The notes: generated from the sequence alone by a model not told the origin. A stretch of DNA of 33,333 nucleotides from Nitriliruptoraceae bacterium (GCA_007130695.1 SLRZ01000180.1:1-33333); one strand, 5' to 3'; positions 22,593 through 31,306 are shown, counted from the first letter of the stretch. Numbers and translations are program-made.

Positions 22593-23390
22593 ATGCCCGA
22601 GCCCGTGCGACCGAGTGAGGGATGGGGTGTCCTGCACCTGTTCCTGCGCGTCGACCACGCCGCGGCCGCCGACCTCGCGCCGGGCGCCGGCAAGGACCTC
22701 GCGGCGGTCCTGTCGAGGTTCTCGGAACGGCTGCAGCTGCACCCGTTCTCGGTGCTCGGCCACAAGGCCGACATCATGCTGATGGCGCTCAGCGACGACC
22801 TGACCGAGCTGCGGGCGTTGCAGACCGACGTCCTGGCCTGCGACGCGGCGCCGGCGCTCGAGCTGTCCTGGTCGTACCTGTCGCTGACCGAGGGCAGCGA
22901 CTACACGACCACCCCGGAGCAGTACCGCGAGGAGATGGCCGCCAAGGGCGTCGAGGGCGAGGACCTCGAGCGTCGCGTGGAGGAGTTCGCGGAGCGGATG
23001 GCCTCCTACCTCGAGTCCAAGCTCCACCCCCGGATGCCCGAGTGGGCGCTCGGCTGCTTCTACCCCATGTCGCACCGCCGTGAGGGCGCCGACAACTGGT
23101 ACTCGCTCGACTTCGAGGAGCGAAAGCGCCTCATGCACGACCACGGCCGCTCCGGGCGCGCCTACACGGGCAAGGTCGTCCAGCTCGTCTCCGGGTCGAC
23201 CGGCCTCGACGACTGGGAGTGGGGCGTGACGCTGTTCGCCCACGACCTCTACGACCTCAAGGACATCGTCTACAAGATGCGTTACGACGAGGCCTCGGCA
23301 CGCTACGCGGAGTTCGGCGACTTCGTGATCGGGCTGCGTCGTTCGCCCGAGGAACTGGTGACCGAGGTCGGCCTCGACCGCGGGCGGTGA
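22593..23390 (+). CDS. hemQ: Coproheme decarboxylase HemQ (chlorite dismutase family)
   Basis: 265 aa from ATG 22593, with GAGGAG eight bases upstream. HPFSVLGHKADIMLMALSDD is the first ferredoxin-like half. EWALGCFYPMSHRREGADNW, YSLDFEERKRLMHDHGRSGR and TGKVVQLVSGSTGLDDWEWG are the conserved second half, with the Tyr of NWYSL and the His of the MHDHG stretch near the heme site. IVYKMRYDEASARYAEFGDF closes the domain. HemQ oxidatively decarboxylates two propionates of coproheme to give heme b in the Gram-positive heme pathway. An acidic 40-residue insert (PEQYREEMAAKGVEGEDLER) is typical of actinobacterial HemQ. Its stop overlaps the start of the AMP-ligase gene. Confidence 0.93.
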   Translation: MPEPVRPSEGWGVLHLFLRVDHAAAADLAPGAGKDLAAVLSRFSERLQLHPFSVLGHKADIMLMALSDDLTELRALQTDVLACDAAPALELSWSYLSLTEGSDYTTTPEQYREEMAAKGVEGEDLERRVEEFAERMASYLESKLHPRMPEWALGCFYPMSHRREGADNWYSLDFEERKRLMHDHGRSGRAYTGKVVQLVSGSTGLDDWEWGVTLFAHDLYDLKDIVYKMRYDEASARYAEFGDFVIGLRRSPEELVTEVGLDRGR

Positions 23391-24808
23391 GCGCCGCCCC
23401 GCCACGACTGCACGACCCGGCACCGCTGATCAGCCGCGGGGTCGGGTTCCTGCGTCGTGAGGGCCTCGCCGAGGGCGACCGGATCGTGGTGCTGCTCGGC
23501 AACGACCCCTCGACGTTCGGGCTGCTGGCCGCGACGTGCCTCGAGGGCGTGGTGGCGGTGCCGCTCCCCGGCGACCTCGGTCCCGGTGAACTCGCCGAGA
23601 TCGTCGCCGACGCCGAGCCGACCGCGATCGTCACGCTGCCCGGGCGCGCGGCCGAACTCGCGGGGCTGGGGCCGCGGGTGATCGCCGCCGACCCCGAGGA
23701 GCTGGCCGCCGTCCCCGGCCGTGACCCGTCCGCGGACTGGCCACGCACCCGGCCGATGGCCTACACCTCGGGCACGACCGGGCGCCGCAAGGGGGTCTTC
23801 GCCGGGATCCACGACGCCGACTGGGGGCGCGAGACGATCGCCGACGAACACGAGGCCTTCGAGGGGCGCCACGGTGCCTCCCACCTGGTCGTCTCCCCGC
23901 TGTACCACTCGGGGCCGTTCCGTTTCGCGCTGGTGACCGCTCTGAACGGCGGACGGATCGCGGTCCTGGAGTCCTTCACCGCGCCCGCCTGGCGGGCCGC
24001 GTTACGGACCCTGCGCCCCGACTCGCTGTTCTGCGTGCCCACGCACCTGCACCGCCTGCTCGAACTGCCCGAGACCGCACCGGACGACCTCGCCTCGTTG
24101 GCGCTGCTCGCCCACGCCGCGGCCCCGTGCCCGGTCCCCCTCAAGGAGGAGGTCCTCGACCTCGCGCCTGAAGGGGCCGTCTGGGAGTTCTACGGCTCGA
24201 CCGAGGGCCAGTTCACGATCTGCCCGCCCGACGTCTGGCGACGCGCCCCCGGCACGGTCGGCCACGCCCGACCCGGGCGGCGGCTGGAGATCCGCGACGA
24301 CGCGGGGCTCCAGCTCCCGGTCGGCGAGGTCGGCACGGTGTGGGCCCACGTACCGGAGCATGCCCGGTTCGAGTACTGGCGCTCGCCCGACCGCACGGAA
24401 CGGGCGTGGGACGGGGACGCCTTCACCGTCGGCGACCTCGGCAGCCTCGACGAGGGCGGCCGTCTGACGTTGGCCGGTCGCCCCGGCGACCTGGTGATCA
24501 CCGGGGGCGTCAACGTCTACCCCGCGGAGGTCGAGCGCTACCTGCTCGAGGCCCCGGGGGTCGCCGAGGCGGTGGTGTTCGGCATGCCCGACGAGGACTG
24601 GGGCGAACGCCTCGAGGCGGCCGTCGTCCCCTGGCCCGGGTACGAGCCCGACGCGGAGCAGTTGCGGGCCGAGCTCGCGGCCGTGCTGGCCCGGTCCAAG
24701 GTCCCCAAGCGCATCCACGTGGTCGGCGACCTGCCCCGCACGAGCACCGGCAAGATCCGTCGTGACGGCTCGCTGAGCCGTCAGGTGCACGGCGGGGGCG
24801 CCGGGTGA
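23387..24808 (+). CDS. AMP-dependent acyl-CoA synthetase/ligase (compact)
   Basis: 473 aa from GTG 23387, overlapping the hemQ stop by four bases. YTSGTTGRRKGVF is the ATP-binding P-loop-like motif, EFYGSTEGQF the adenine/substrate motif, FTVGDLGSLDEGGRLTLAGR the hinge region with the ribose-binding Asp, and DLPRTSTGKIRRDG carries the C-terminal catalytic Lys. It activates a carboxylic acid as acyl-AMP and probably transfers it to CoA. The N-terminal domain starts abruptly at LISRGVGFLRREGLAEGDRI, so it is shorter than the usual 500-550 residues. The operon with hemQ and a Nudix hydrolase does not reveal the substrate. Confidence 0.88.
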   Translation: MSAAPPRLHDPAPLISRGVGFLRREGLAEGDRIVVLLGNDPSTFGLLAATCLEGVVAVPLPGDLGPGELAEIVADAEPTAIVTLPGRAAELAGLGPRVIAADPEELAAVPGRDPSADWPRTRPMAYTSGTTGRRKGVFAGIHDADWGRETIADEHEAFEGRHGASHLVVSPLYHSGPFRFALVTALNGGRIAVLESFTAPAWRAALRTLRPDSLFCVPTHLHRLLELPETAPDDLASLALLAHAAAPCPVPLKEEVLDLAPEGAVWEFYGSTEGQFTICPPDVWRRAPGTVGHARPGRRLEIRDDAGLQLPVGEVGTVWAHVPEHARFEYWRSPDRTERAWDGDAFTVGDLGSLDEGGRLTLAGRPGDLVITGGVNVYPAEVERYLLEAPGVAEAVVFGMPDEDWGERLEAAVVPWPGYEPDAEQLRAELAAVLARSKVPKRIHVVGDLPRTSTGKIRRDGSLSRQVHGGGAG

Positions 24809-25377
24809 GTGCACGGCTCGACGCCCTGCGCTCGACGCTTGCCGACCACCGGCCGGGCGACGAACGCGAGCGACGCTCGCTGGTGCGCACCCGCGCCCTG
24901 CTGGACTGGCTGCGGGATCCGTTCGACCAGCACGCCGACCCCACGCACGTGACCGGCTCGGCGATCGTCCTGGACGGCGACGGGCGCACCCTGCTGCACC
25001 GCCACAAGCGGCTCGGGATCTGGCTCCAGCCCGGCGGGCACCTCGAGGAGGGCGAGGCCCCCGCCGACGCCGCGGTGCGCGAGACCCTCGAGGAGACCGG
25101 GGTGGACGCGCACCATCCGGCCGGGGGTCCGCGGCTGGTCCACGTCGACGTCCACGAGGGCCCACGGGGCCACGTCCACCTCGACCTGCGCTACCTGCTG
25201 CTGGCCGACGGCGCCGGACCACTGCGGCCGGCGGCCGGCGAGTCCCCGACCGTGGCCTGGGTCGACCACGGCACGGCGCGGCGCCGTTCGGACGCGTCCC
25301 TGCTCGCCGCGCTCGGGGCGGCGACGGCCGCCCACCGCGAGGGCGGGGTCACCACACCGCCAGGTGGTCCTCGGTGA
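24805..25377 (+). CDS. Nudix hydrolase
   Basis: 190 aa from GTG 24805, overlapping the ligase stop by four bases. GGHLEEGEAPADAAVRETLE plus ETGV is a complete Nudix box (Gx5Ex7REUxEExGU) with the metal-binding RE and EE. VTGSAIVLDGDGRTLLHRHK forms the strand before it, and WLQPGGHL the substrate loop. Family members hydrolyse nucleoside diphosphates linked to a variable group. The long N-terminal helix (residues 1-45) and GHVHLDLRYLLL resemble actinobacterial Nudix proteins of unknown substrate. Its last 29 bases overlap the end of the convergent DUF2804-like gene. Confidence 0.9.
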   Translation: MSARLDALRSTLADHRPGDERERRSLVRTRALLDWLRDPFDQHADPTHVTGSAIVLDGDGRTLLHRHKRLGIWLQPGGHLEEGEAPADAAVRETLEETGVDAHHPAGGPRLVHVDVHEGPRGHVHLDLRYLLLADGAGPLRPAAGESPTVAWVDHGTARRRSDASLLAALGAATAAHREGGVTTPPGGPR

Positions 25378-26326
25378 CCCCCGAGAGGGTGACGGGTACG
25401 ACCCGGCCGTCCGGATCCGGCAGCGTGCCCACGAAGCGGCCGATCGGCTGGACGTAACGGGACCGGAGCACGAGCATGTTCTCGTCGGCGGCGCGTACCC
25501 CCTCGGGTTCGAAGCGCAGGGCCCAGCCGGGCCCGGAGACGCGCCACTGCCCCTCGGGCAGATCCTGGGGCGCGAGGCGCTCGACGTCCAGCGGGTGGGG
25601 CCGCCCCTCCCACCACAGGAGATCCTCGCCGGGTCCCTCGCCGTTCATGCCCGTGGAGGCGTTGAGTCCCACGCGGCGTCCATCGGCGTCCGTCCCGGCC
25701 CCTGCCGCCCAGCGCCAGGTGGTCCGACGGTCCTGCCGCCCGCTGGTCCAGTCCCGCCAGCCTCCCGCGTCCTCGCCCAGGTCGTACTGCGCGGCGCCGA
25801 GCGCGATCCGACCGCTGACGGCGTTGCCGGCCGCCTTCTGGGTCACGTTCCACCCGCCCCGCGGGGTCGCGGTGCTGAGCACGACCGGGGCGACGGGCTG
25901 TTTGCCACGGACCCGGACGGCCAGGCGTCCACCCGCCACCGGCACGTCGAGGTCGAGGCCGCCGTCGCCCAGCAGGTCCATCCGCGCATCCCGGCTCCGC
26001 AGCCCGGCCCCCCCGGCTGGGGTCGCAGCGACCCACGCGCCCCGTCCCAGTGGACGTCGGGTCTCCCAGGTGACGGTCCGTCCCCCCATGCTCGCCCAGG
26101 CGAAGGCCACCGCCACGGCGCCGAGATCGACCACCGCGGCCCCGACCGCGAGCAGGCCGTCCTGCGCCCGCCCATCGGCGGCCCCGACGTAGTACCAGCG
26201 CCGGACACGACCACCGCGCGCTCCGACCGGTACGGGATCGGTGGGTAGTTCGCCCACCCACCGTCCCCGGGCCAGCCGTCCGTGCGGGTCGGTGAGGGTG
26301 GCGGGCAGCGGGTGGAGCGTGGTCAT
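25349..26326 (-). CDS. DUF2804-like protein
   Basis: 325 aa from ATG 26326; the start overlaps the nucS stop (TGATG), so translation is coupled. It is rich in beta strands and Trp: RVRRWYYVGAADGRAQDGLL, VAVAFAWASMGGRTVTWETR, VVLSTATPRGGWNVTQKAAG, TSGRQDRRTTWRWAAGAGTD and GEDLLWWEGRPHPLDVERLA. This pattern resembles DUF2804, a two-sheet beta-sandwich related to AttH/lipocalin-type proteins, with no assigned reaction. I infer the family from the motif order, not from a search. There is no signal peptide or membrane helix. The 3' end overlaps the Nudix gene tail to tail. Confidence 0.65.
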   Translation of the reverse strand: MTTLHPLPATLTDPHGRLARGRWVGELPTDPVPVGARGGRVRRWYYVGAADGRAQDGLLAVGAAVVDLGAVAVAFAWASMGGRTVTWETRRPLGRGAWVAATPAGGAGLRSRDARMDLLGDGGLDLDVPVAGGRLAVRVRGKQPVAPVVLSTATPRGGWNVTQKAAGNAVSGRIALGAAQYDLGEDAGGWRDWTSGRQDRRTTWRWAAGAGTDADGRRVGLNASTGMNGEGPGEDLLWWEGRPHPLDVERLAPQDLPEGQWRVSGPGWALRFEPEGVRAADENMLVLRSRYVQPIGRFVGTLPDPDGRVVPVTLSGVTEDHLAVW

Positions 26327-26985
26327 CAGAACAGCCGCAGGTGGACGTCGTCCTCGCCGCGCAGTCGCGACAGATCCACCTCGACGCACCCGATGCCCCG
26401 GGACTCGGCCAGGACCCGCGCCTGGGGCTTGACCACCGTCGCCGCGAACAGCCCGCGGACCGGAGCGATCAACGGGTCGCGCTGCATGCGTTCGAGATAG
26501 CGGGTCAACTGCTCGACGCCGTCGATCTCCCCGATCCGCTTGATCTCCACGGCCACGGCCGCACCGTCGTCGTCCCGGCACAACAGGTCCACCGGCCCGA
26601 GGTCCGTCCGGAACTCGCGCTGCACGCACGTCAACCCGGCTTCGAGATGGCCCGGATGGTCGGCCAGCAGCTCCTGCAGCTCGCGCTCCACCCCGTCCAG
26701 GGTGAGTCCGCGCTCGGTGTCGAGCTCGTGGGCGACGTCGGTGAACACCTCCTCGAAGTCGATCGTGAGGCGCTCCCCCTTCGGGTTCGTCACGATCCAC
26801 CGCTCCCCCTCGTCGAGGAGGGTGTTGGGTGCGTTCATCCAGTTCACCGGCTTGTAGGCGCCCACGTCGGCGTGGATGGCGACACAGCCGTCCGCCTTGA
26901 CCATGACGAGACGGACCGCGGACGTCAGGGTGGACGACAGGCGGCCGTCGTAGGTGGCGGCGCAGCGCGCGACGAGGAGACGCAT
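26326..26985 (-). CDS. nucS: Mismatch-specific endonuclease NucS/EndoMS
   Basis: 219 aa from ATG 26985, the normal NucS length. The N-terminal DNA-binding/dimerisation half starts MRLLVARCAATYDGRLSSTL. The C-terminal RecB-like nuclease domain shows GPVDLLCRDDDGAAVAVEIK, with the catalytic Asp, Glu and Lys, and QLTRYLERMQRD. The last residues DDVHLRLF form the short hydrophobic tail that in NucS binds the sliding clamp. NucS cuts both strands at mispaired bases and replaces MutS/MutL in most actinobacteria and some archaea. It is transcribed ahead of the DUF2804-like gene with a one-base overlap and diverges from the sigma factor gene. Confidence 0.93.
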   Translation of the reverse strand: MRLLVARCAATYDGRLSSTLTSAVRLVMVKADGCVAIHADVGAYKPVNWMNAPNTLLDEGERWIVTNPKGERLTIDFEEVFTDVAHELDTERGLTLDGVERELQELLADHPGHLEAGLTCVQREFRTDLGPVDLLCRDDDGAAVAVEIKRIGEIDGVEQLTRYLERMQRDPLIAPVRGLFAATVVKPQARVLAESRGIGCVEVDLSRLRGEDDVHLRLF

Positions 26986-27117
26986 GATCGGGGCGGACGG
27001 TAGCCGGCCGCGACGGGGTCGACCAAGGGACCTTCAAGGTCCGCGTCCCGATGGCCGATGCATTCGAGCGGGCACGGCGTCACACCGGCGGCGGGCGCAC
27101 GGTCTGGGGGTTCGCAG

Positions 27118-28032
27118 GTGGCAGGACAGGGCGGCGGCACCCTGAGCTGGTACCTCGAGCACGTGGGCCGCGTCCCGCTGCTGAGCGCACAGCAGGAGGT
27201 CGACCTCGCCAAGCGGATCCGGGTGGGCACGGCCGCCACCGCCATCGCGGCGGGCGAGCCCGACCCGCGCCGGCGCGCCCGGTTGCGCCTGGCGGTCCGC
27301 GACGGCCACGCGGCGGCACACCGGCTCACCGAGGCAAACCTCCGCCTCGTCGTCTCGATCGCCCGCCGCTACCAGGGCCGCGGCCTGGACTTCCTCGACC
27401 TGGTCCAGGAGGGAAACCTCGGCCTGCTGACGGCGGTCGAGCGCTTCGACCCGGCCCGGGGGTTCCGTTTCTCCACCTACGCCTCCTGGTGGATCCGGCA
27501 GGCCGTACTCAGCGGCCTGGCGTCCCGGGGGCGCGCGGTACGCCTGCCGCTGCACGCCTACGAGGTCGCCCAACGGCTGCGGATGCGGGAGCAGGAGGTC
27601 TTCCAGGCCACCGGCGGCCCGGCCTCCGAGGAGCAGCTCGCCGCCGACCTCGACCTGCACCTGTCGCGGCTGCGGGAGATCCGCCGGGCCGCGCGCACCA
27701 TCGTCTCGCTCGACCTGCCGCTTCGCAGCGACACCGACGGCGGGGCCACGGTCGGTGACCTCGTGGCCGACGAGGTCGACCGCGGCCCGGAGGCGACCGT
27801 GGGCGAGGCCATCGCCCGCGAGGCCCTCGTCACCGCGCTGCGACTGCTCTCGGACCGTGAGCGCGACGTGATCGAGCAGCGTTTCGGGCTGCACGACGGC
27901 CAGCCGCGCACCCTCGAGGAACTCGGCGCCCACTACGGCGTGACCCGGGAGCGCATCCGCCAGATCGAACACCGGGCGTTGCGTAAGCTCTCCCAGCCCC
28001 GGCTCGACGGCCTGCTCGAGACCGCCAGCTGA
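27118..28032 (+). CDS. RNA polymerase sigma-70 factor, group 2-like (SigB/HrdB-type)
   Basis: 304 aa from GTG 27118, chosen for GGGGG seven bases upstream; an in-frame ATG at 27058 would add 20 residues but lacks a ribosome-binding site. Region 1.2 is SWYLEHVGRVPLLSAQQEVD. Region 2 has ANLRLVVSIARRYQGRGLDF, LDLVQEGNLGLLTAVERFDP and FRFSTYASWWIRQAV, the -10 recognition helix. Region 3 is VRLPLHAYEVAQRLRMREQE. Region 4 has LLSDRERDVIEQRFGL and YGVTRERIRQIEHRALRKL, which reads the -35 box. There is no long acidic N-terminal region 1.1, so it is a primary-like alternative sigma rather than the essential one. No anti-sigma gene adjoins it. Confidence 0.92.
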   Translation: MAGQGGGTLSWYLEHVGRVPLLSAQQEVDLAKRIRVGTAATAIAAGEPDPRRRARLRLAVRDGHAAAHRLTEANLRLVVSIARRYQGRGLDFLDLVQEGNLGLLTAVERFDPARGFRFSTYASWWIRQAVLSGLASRGRAVRLPLHAYEVAQRLRMREQEVFQATGGPASEEQLAADLDLHLSRLREIRRAARTIVSLDLPLRSDTDGGATVGDLVADEVDRGPEATVGEAIAREALVTALRLLSDRERDVIEQRFGLHDGQPRTLEELGAHYGVTRERIRQIEHRALRKLSQPRLDGLLETAS

Positions 28033-28156
28033 CGGCCCCACGACCGAGGGTGCCCGGGATGGTGGGTACGCTGCCAGGAATCGTCAACGTCCCGGTGCGC
28101 GCCCATTCGTCCGCACGCACCCGTGGACCGGCTCCGTTCGTTCGAGGTGTGAACCA

Positions 28157-29248
28157 GTGGCTCTCCAGGTCGGGCTCGTCGGGCTCCCAAACGTGGGCAA
28201 GTCCACGCTGTTCAACGCGGTCTCCCAGGCGGGGGCCGAGGCGGCGAACTTTCCCTTCTGCACCATCGACCCCAACGTCGGGGTCGTGGCGGTCCCCGAC
28301 CCCCGCCTGGAACGGCTGGGCGAACTGGCCAGCTCCGCCAAGATCGTGCCCACGGCCATCGAGTTCGTCGACATCGCCGGGCTGGTCGCCGGCGCGTCCC
28401 GCGGGGAGGGCCTGGGCAACCAGTTCCTCGCCCACATCCGCGAGGTCGACGCGATCTGCCACGTGGTGCGCTGCTTCACCGACGACGACGTCATCCACGT
28501 CTCCGGCTCGATCGATCCCGCCCGCGACATGGAGATCATCTCCACCGAACTCGTCCTGGCCGATCTCGACACGGTCGAACGGCGCGTGGAGCGGGCCCAG
28601 CGGGCCGCCAAGAGCGGGGACAAGGACCTCCAGCGCGAGGCCCAGCAGATCACGGCCCTGCGTGACCACCTCGCCGACGGCGCGCCCGCCAGGACCTTCC
28701 CCGGGGAGCTCGACCCAGCACTGGCCCGCGAACTCTCCCTGCTGACCTTCAAGCCGGTGCTCTATGCGGCCAACGTCGCCGAGGACGAACTGCCCGACGG
28801 CAACGAACACGTCGCGCTGGTCAACAAGATCGCCGAGGAGGAGGGCGCGGAGGTCGTGGTCGTCTCGGCCCAGGTCGAGGCCGAGCTCGCGGAGCTCGAC
28901 GGTGAGGAACGCGCCGAGTACCTCGAATCCCTCGGCCTCGAGCGCAGCGGCCTCCAGCGCCTGATCGAGCGTGCCTACGAGCTTCTCGGCCTGCTCACCT
29001 TCTTCACGGCCGGCCCCACCGAATCGCGGGCCTGGACCGTGCGCCAGGGCGCCAAGGCACCACGTGCGGCCCGCGAGATCCACTCCGACATGGAGCGGGG
29101 CTTCATCCGGGCCGAGGTCATCGCGTTCACCGACTACGACCAGCTCGGCAGCGAGGCCGCCGCCAAGGACGCCGGACGGCTCCGCGTGGAGGGCAAGGAC
29201 TACGTGGTCGCCGACGGCGACGTCATGCATTTCCGATTCAACGTCTAG
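28157..29248 (+). CDS. ychF: Ribosome-binding ATPase YchF/Ola1
   Basis: 363 aa from GTG 28157, with GAGGTG seven bases upstream. [20 protein letters not shown] is G1; [20 protein letters not shown] is the conserved switch region. [20 protein letters not shown] is G3, and NVAEDE is the NxxE variant of G4 that gives YchF preference for ATP over GTP. A central coiled coil is at about 135-200 ([20 protein letters not shown]). The C-terminal TGS domain includes [17 protein letters not shown] and [16 protein letters not shown]. The protein binds the 50S/70S ribosome and affects stress adaptation. It heads a run with the 62-aa gene and the ABC1 kinase. Confidence 0.95.
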   Translation: MALQVGLVGLPNVGKSTLFNAVSQAGAEAANFPFCTIDPNVGVVAVPDPRLERLGELASSAKIVPTAIEFVDIAGLVAGASRGEGLGNQFLAHIREVDAICHVVRCFTDDDVIHVSGSIDPARDMEIISTELVLADLDTVERRVERAQRAAKSGDKDLQREAQQITALRDHLADGAPARTFPGELDPALARELSLLTFKPVLYAANVAEDELPDGNEHVALVNKIAEEEGAEVVVVSAQVEAELAELDGEERAEYLESLGLERSGLQRLIERAYELLGLLTFFTAGPTESRAWTVRQGAKAPRAAREIHSDMERGFIRAEVIAFTDYDQLGSEAAAKDAGRLRVEGKDYVVADGDVMHFRFNV

Positions 29249-29257
29249 GAGGGACCC

Positions 29258-29446
29258 GTGCCCCGTAGCGAGCCGATCACCCGACTCGAGGTCGCATCCT
29301 GCCCCACGCACCGCAAGGACGTGCGGCACTACGCCGACTTCGAGGTCGGCTGCGCCTGCCTCGACGACACCCGCCGTGGCCGGCTCGAGTCACGCCTGAC
29401 CGAGGCCAAGGCGCAGGACGACCCGCTGGCGGAGATGGCCGAATGA
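29258..29446 (+). CDS. Small hypothetical protein with three cysteines (62 aa)
   Basis: Starts at GTG 29258 with an excellent AGGAGGG seven bases upstream, nine bases after the ychF stop. It is hydrophilic, with cysteines at VASCPTH and GCACLDD plus two His (THRKDVRHY), which could bind a metal. It ends in a charged helix, RLESRLTEAKAQDDPLAEMA. I recognise no family. Position and strong ribosome-binding site indicate co-expression with ychF and probably with the ABC1 kinase gene 28 bp downstream. Confidence 0.65.
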   Translation: MPRSEPITRLEVASCPTHRKDVRHYADFEVGCACLDDTRRGRLESRLTEAKAQDDPLAEMAE

Positions 29447-29474
29447 GCCACCGCTGCGCGACGGACGGCTGACG

Positions 29475-30887
29475 ATGGCCGGCAAGGGACTCGGTGGCCG
29501 AATCGGACGGGGCACCCGCCTCGCCCGCACGGGCGTGCGGGGCGCCGCGGGCCTCGCCGGCTCGCGGGCCCGTGCCTGGCGTGACGGCAGCGAGCCCGAC
29601 GACGAGGCCGCCCACCGTGCGATCGCCCTCCACCTCGCCGAGACGCTCGGTGACATGAAGGGTGCGGCGATGAAGCTCGGCCAGCTGCTGAGCTTCATCG
29701 ACCTCGACCTGCCGCCCGAGGTCAGAAGCGTCTACCACGAGGCACTCGCGGGCCTGCGCGACCAGGCGCCCTCCTACGACCCGGCCTCGATCGCCGAGGT
29801 GGTGCGGGAGGAGTACGGCGCCCCGCCCGAGGCGGTCTTCGCCGAGTGGGACCCCGAGCCCCTCGCGGCGGCCTCGATCGGACAGGTGCACGCCGCGCGG
29901 ACCGAGGACGGCCGCGACGTGGTCGTCAAGGTCCAGTACCCCGGCGTCGCGGAGGCCGTGCGGGCGGACCTGAAGAACGCAGAGTCCTTCGCTCCGATCG
30001 CCCGGCTGGTCTCGCCCAACCAGGAGGTCGGCCCGCTGCTCGACGAGCTGCGTGAACGTATCGACGACGAGCTCGACTACCAGCGCGAGGCCCAGTACCA
30101 GCGAGCGTTCGCCGACCGCTACCGCGACCATCCCTTCATCCACGTGCCCGACATCGTCGGGGACCTGTGCCGCGGACGGGTCCTGGTCAGCGAACGTGCG
30201 CACGGCCGGCGCTTCGACGAGGTGGCCGCCAATTCCTCCGAGGCGGAGCAGCAACGGGTCGGCGAGATCATCTTCCGCTACGCCTTCGGCTCGATGGGCC
30301 GCTTCCGCCTCTTCAACGGCGACCCGCACCCCGGCAATTACCTCATCGAGGACGGCGCCGCGGCCGACGGCGGCCCCCGCGTGGTCTTCATCGACTACGG
30401 GTCGGTGAAGATGTTCAGCCGGGAGCGCTACTCGTCCATGCGCCGCATCGAACGCTCGGTTGCGCTCGGTGACCGCGACGACACCATCGACGGCCTCCGG
30501 GAGGCGGGCTTCATCCCGCCCGGGGTCGCGGTGGACGAGGAGCGCATCTACGAGTGGTTCCGTCTCTACACCCGGCCGGTGCTACCCGAACTGCAACCCT
30601 TCGAGTTCACCCCCGAGTTCGCGGGCGAGGTCATCCGGGCCAGCAGCGATCCCCGCAGCCAGTTCGGGGATGCGCTGCGCCGGCTCAACATGCCGCCCGA
30701 CTACCTGCTGCTCAACCGCATCCAGTGGGGTCTGTACTCGGTGCTCGGCCGCCTCGGCGCCGTCAACGACTGGCGTTCGATCCGCGACGAGTACCTCTCG
30801 GGTGCGGCGCTGCCGGCGACGGAGCTGGGAGAACTCGACGCGACCTGGTGGGCCACGCACGGCCAGAACCCCGACGCCGCCGGGTGA
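29475..30887 (+). CDS. ABC1/AarF/UbiB-family atypical kinase
   Basis: 470 aa from ATG 29475. LGDMKGAAMKLGQLLSFIDL carries the KxGQ motif unique to the ABC1 family, AAASIGQVHAARTEDG is the Ala-rich loop replacing the kinase P-loop, and VVVKVQYPGV gives the ATP-site Lys. ERIDDELDYQREAQ is the ExD motif. FRLFNGDPHPGNYLIED and VFIDYGSVKMF are the catalytic and metal-binding loops. UbiB-type members support ubiquinone or other isoprenoid-lipid metabolism; many actinobacterial copies have no assigned substrate. No C-terminal membrane helices are seen, unlike E. coli UbiB. After it, gene-poor DNA begins. Confidence 0.9.
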   Translation: MAGKGLGGRIGRGTRLARTGVRGAAGLAGSRARAWRDGSEPDDEAAHRAIALHLAETLGDMKGAAMKLGQLLSFIDLDLPPEVRSVYHEALAGLRDQAPSYDPASIAEVVREEYGAPPEAVFAEWDPEPLAAASIGQVHAARTEDGRDVVVKVQYPGVAEAVRADLKNAESFAPIARLVSPNQEVGPLLDELRERIDDELDYQREAQYQRAFADRYRDHPFIHVPDIVGDLCRGRVLVSERAHGRRFDEVAANSSEAEQQRVGEIIFRYAFGSMGRFRLFNGDPHPGNYLIEDGAAADGGPRVVFIDYGSVKMFSRERYSSMRRIERSVALGDRDDTIDGLREAGFIPPGVAVDEERIYEWFRLYTRPVLPELQPFEFTPEFAGEVIRASSDPRSQFGDALRRLNMPPDYLLLNRIQWGLYSVLGRLGAVNDWRSIRDEYLSGAALPATELGELDATWWATHGQNPDAAG

Positions 30888-31068
30888 GCCCAACCGGTTC
30901 CCCCGGGACGGGGTATGCAGAACCTGGAACCTGACTACTACCTGGCACCTCTCCGAGGGAGCACTGGAGCCACCGGCTGCTCGCGCCGTACCCCCGACTT
31001 CATCAGCCGGATACATCACTCGTGCCACGGCTCCGACGTCGCCACCCTCCCTGGCCGCCACAGGGGGA

Positions 31069-31094
31069 GACCGTCACGATCGGCTGTGACGGTC
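31069..31094. repeat. Perfect 9-bp inverted repeat
   Basis: GACCGTCAC (31069-31077) and GTGACGGTC (31086-31094) are exact reverse complements separated by eight bases. TTGACA (31097-31102) follows directly. It could be an operator, a terminator hairpin or a mobile-element end. No adjacent gene decides between these. Confidence 0.45.
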
Positions 31095-31103
31095 CGTTGA
31101 CAC

Positions 31104-31149
31104 TGGCCGACCTTTGTCTCGATGGCCGACTTCTCACCCTCGGTTGGCC
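31104..31149. repeat. Repeated TGGCCGAC boxes, possible IS-end-like array
   Basis: TGGCCGAC is at 31104-31111 and 31123-31130 (19 bp apart), and TGGCC at 31145-31149. On the minus strand this reads GGTGAGAAGTCGGCC, then AAGGTCGGCC, then TGTCA, which recalls the multiple terminal repeats of IS21-type elements. No transposase gene or second end is visible, so only a remnant is possible. Confidence 0.22.
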
Positions 31150-31306
31150 CGTGATGCGCATCGGAAGCGAGGCTCAGCGCTTGGGCGCCGCTCGACTCCG
31201 TCGGGCAAGCTCACCATCATCGAAGATGGCTACGAGACCGGTCGACTGGCACGCGGGCCGCCCGGTTCCGCGAACGGGCCGTTCCTGATAGGTCGGCGGG
31301 CGGGAC

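Larger units (their letters stand above)
30888..31306. other. Gene-poor junction with repeats, no convincing gene
   Basis: This 419-bp stretch between the ABC1 kinase and the alpha/beta hydrolase gives no frame with recognisable protein motifs on either strand. It contains a 9-bp inverted repeat at 31069-31094 and repeated TGGCCGAC boxes at 31104-31130, listed separately. By eye, codons on the right of it use more G/T at third positions than genes to the left. It may be a former insertion or transfer boundary. Confidence 0.4.

Noticed and set aside
31097-31102. TTGACA as a -35 promoter box
   Set aside because: No acceptable -10 hexamer at 16-18 bp and no gene start downstream on that strand.
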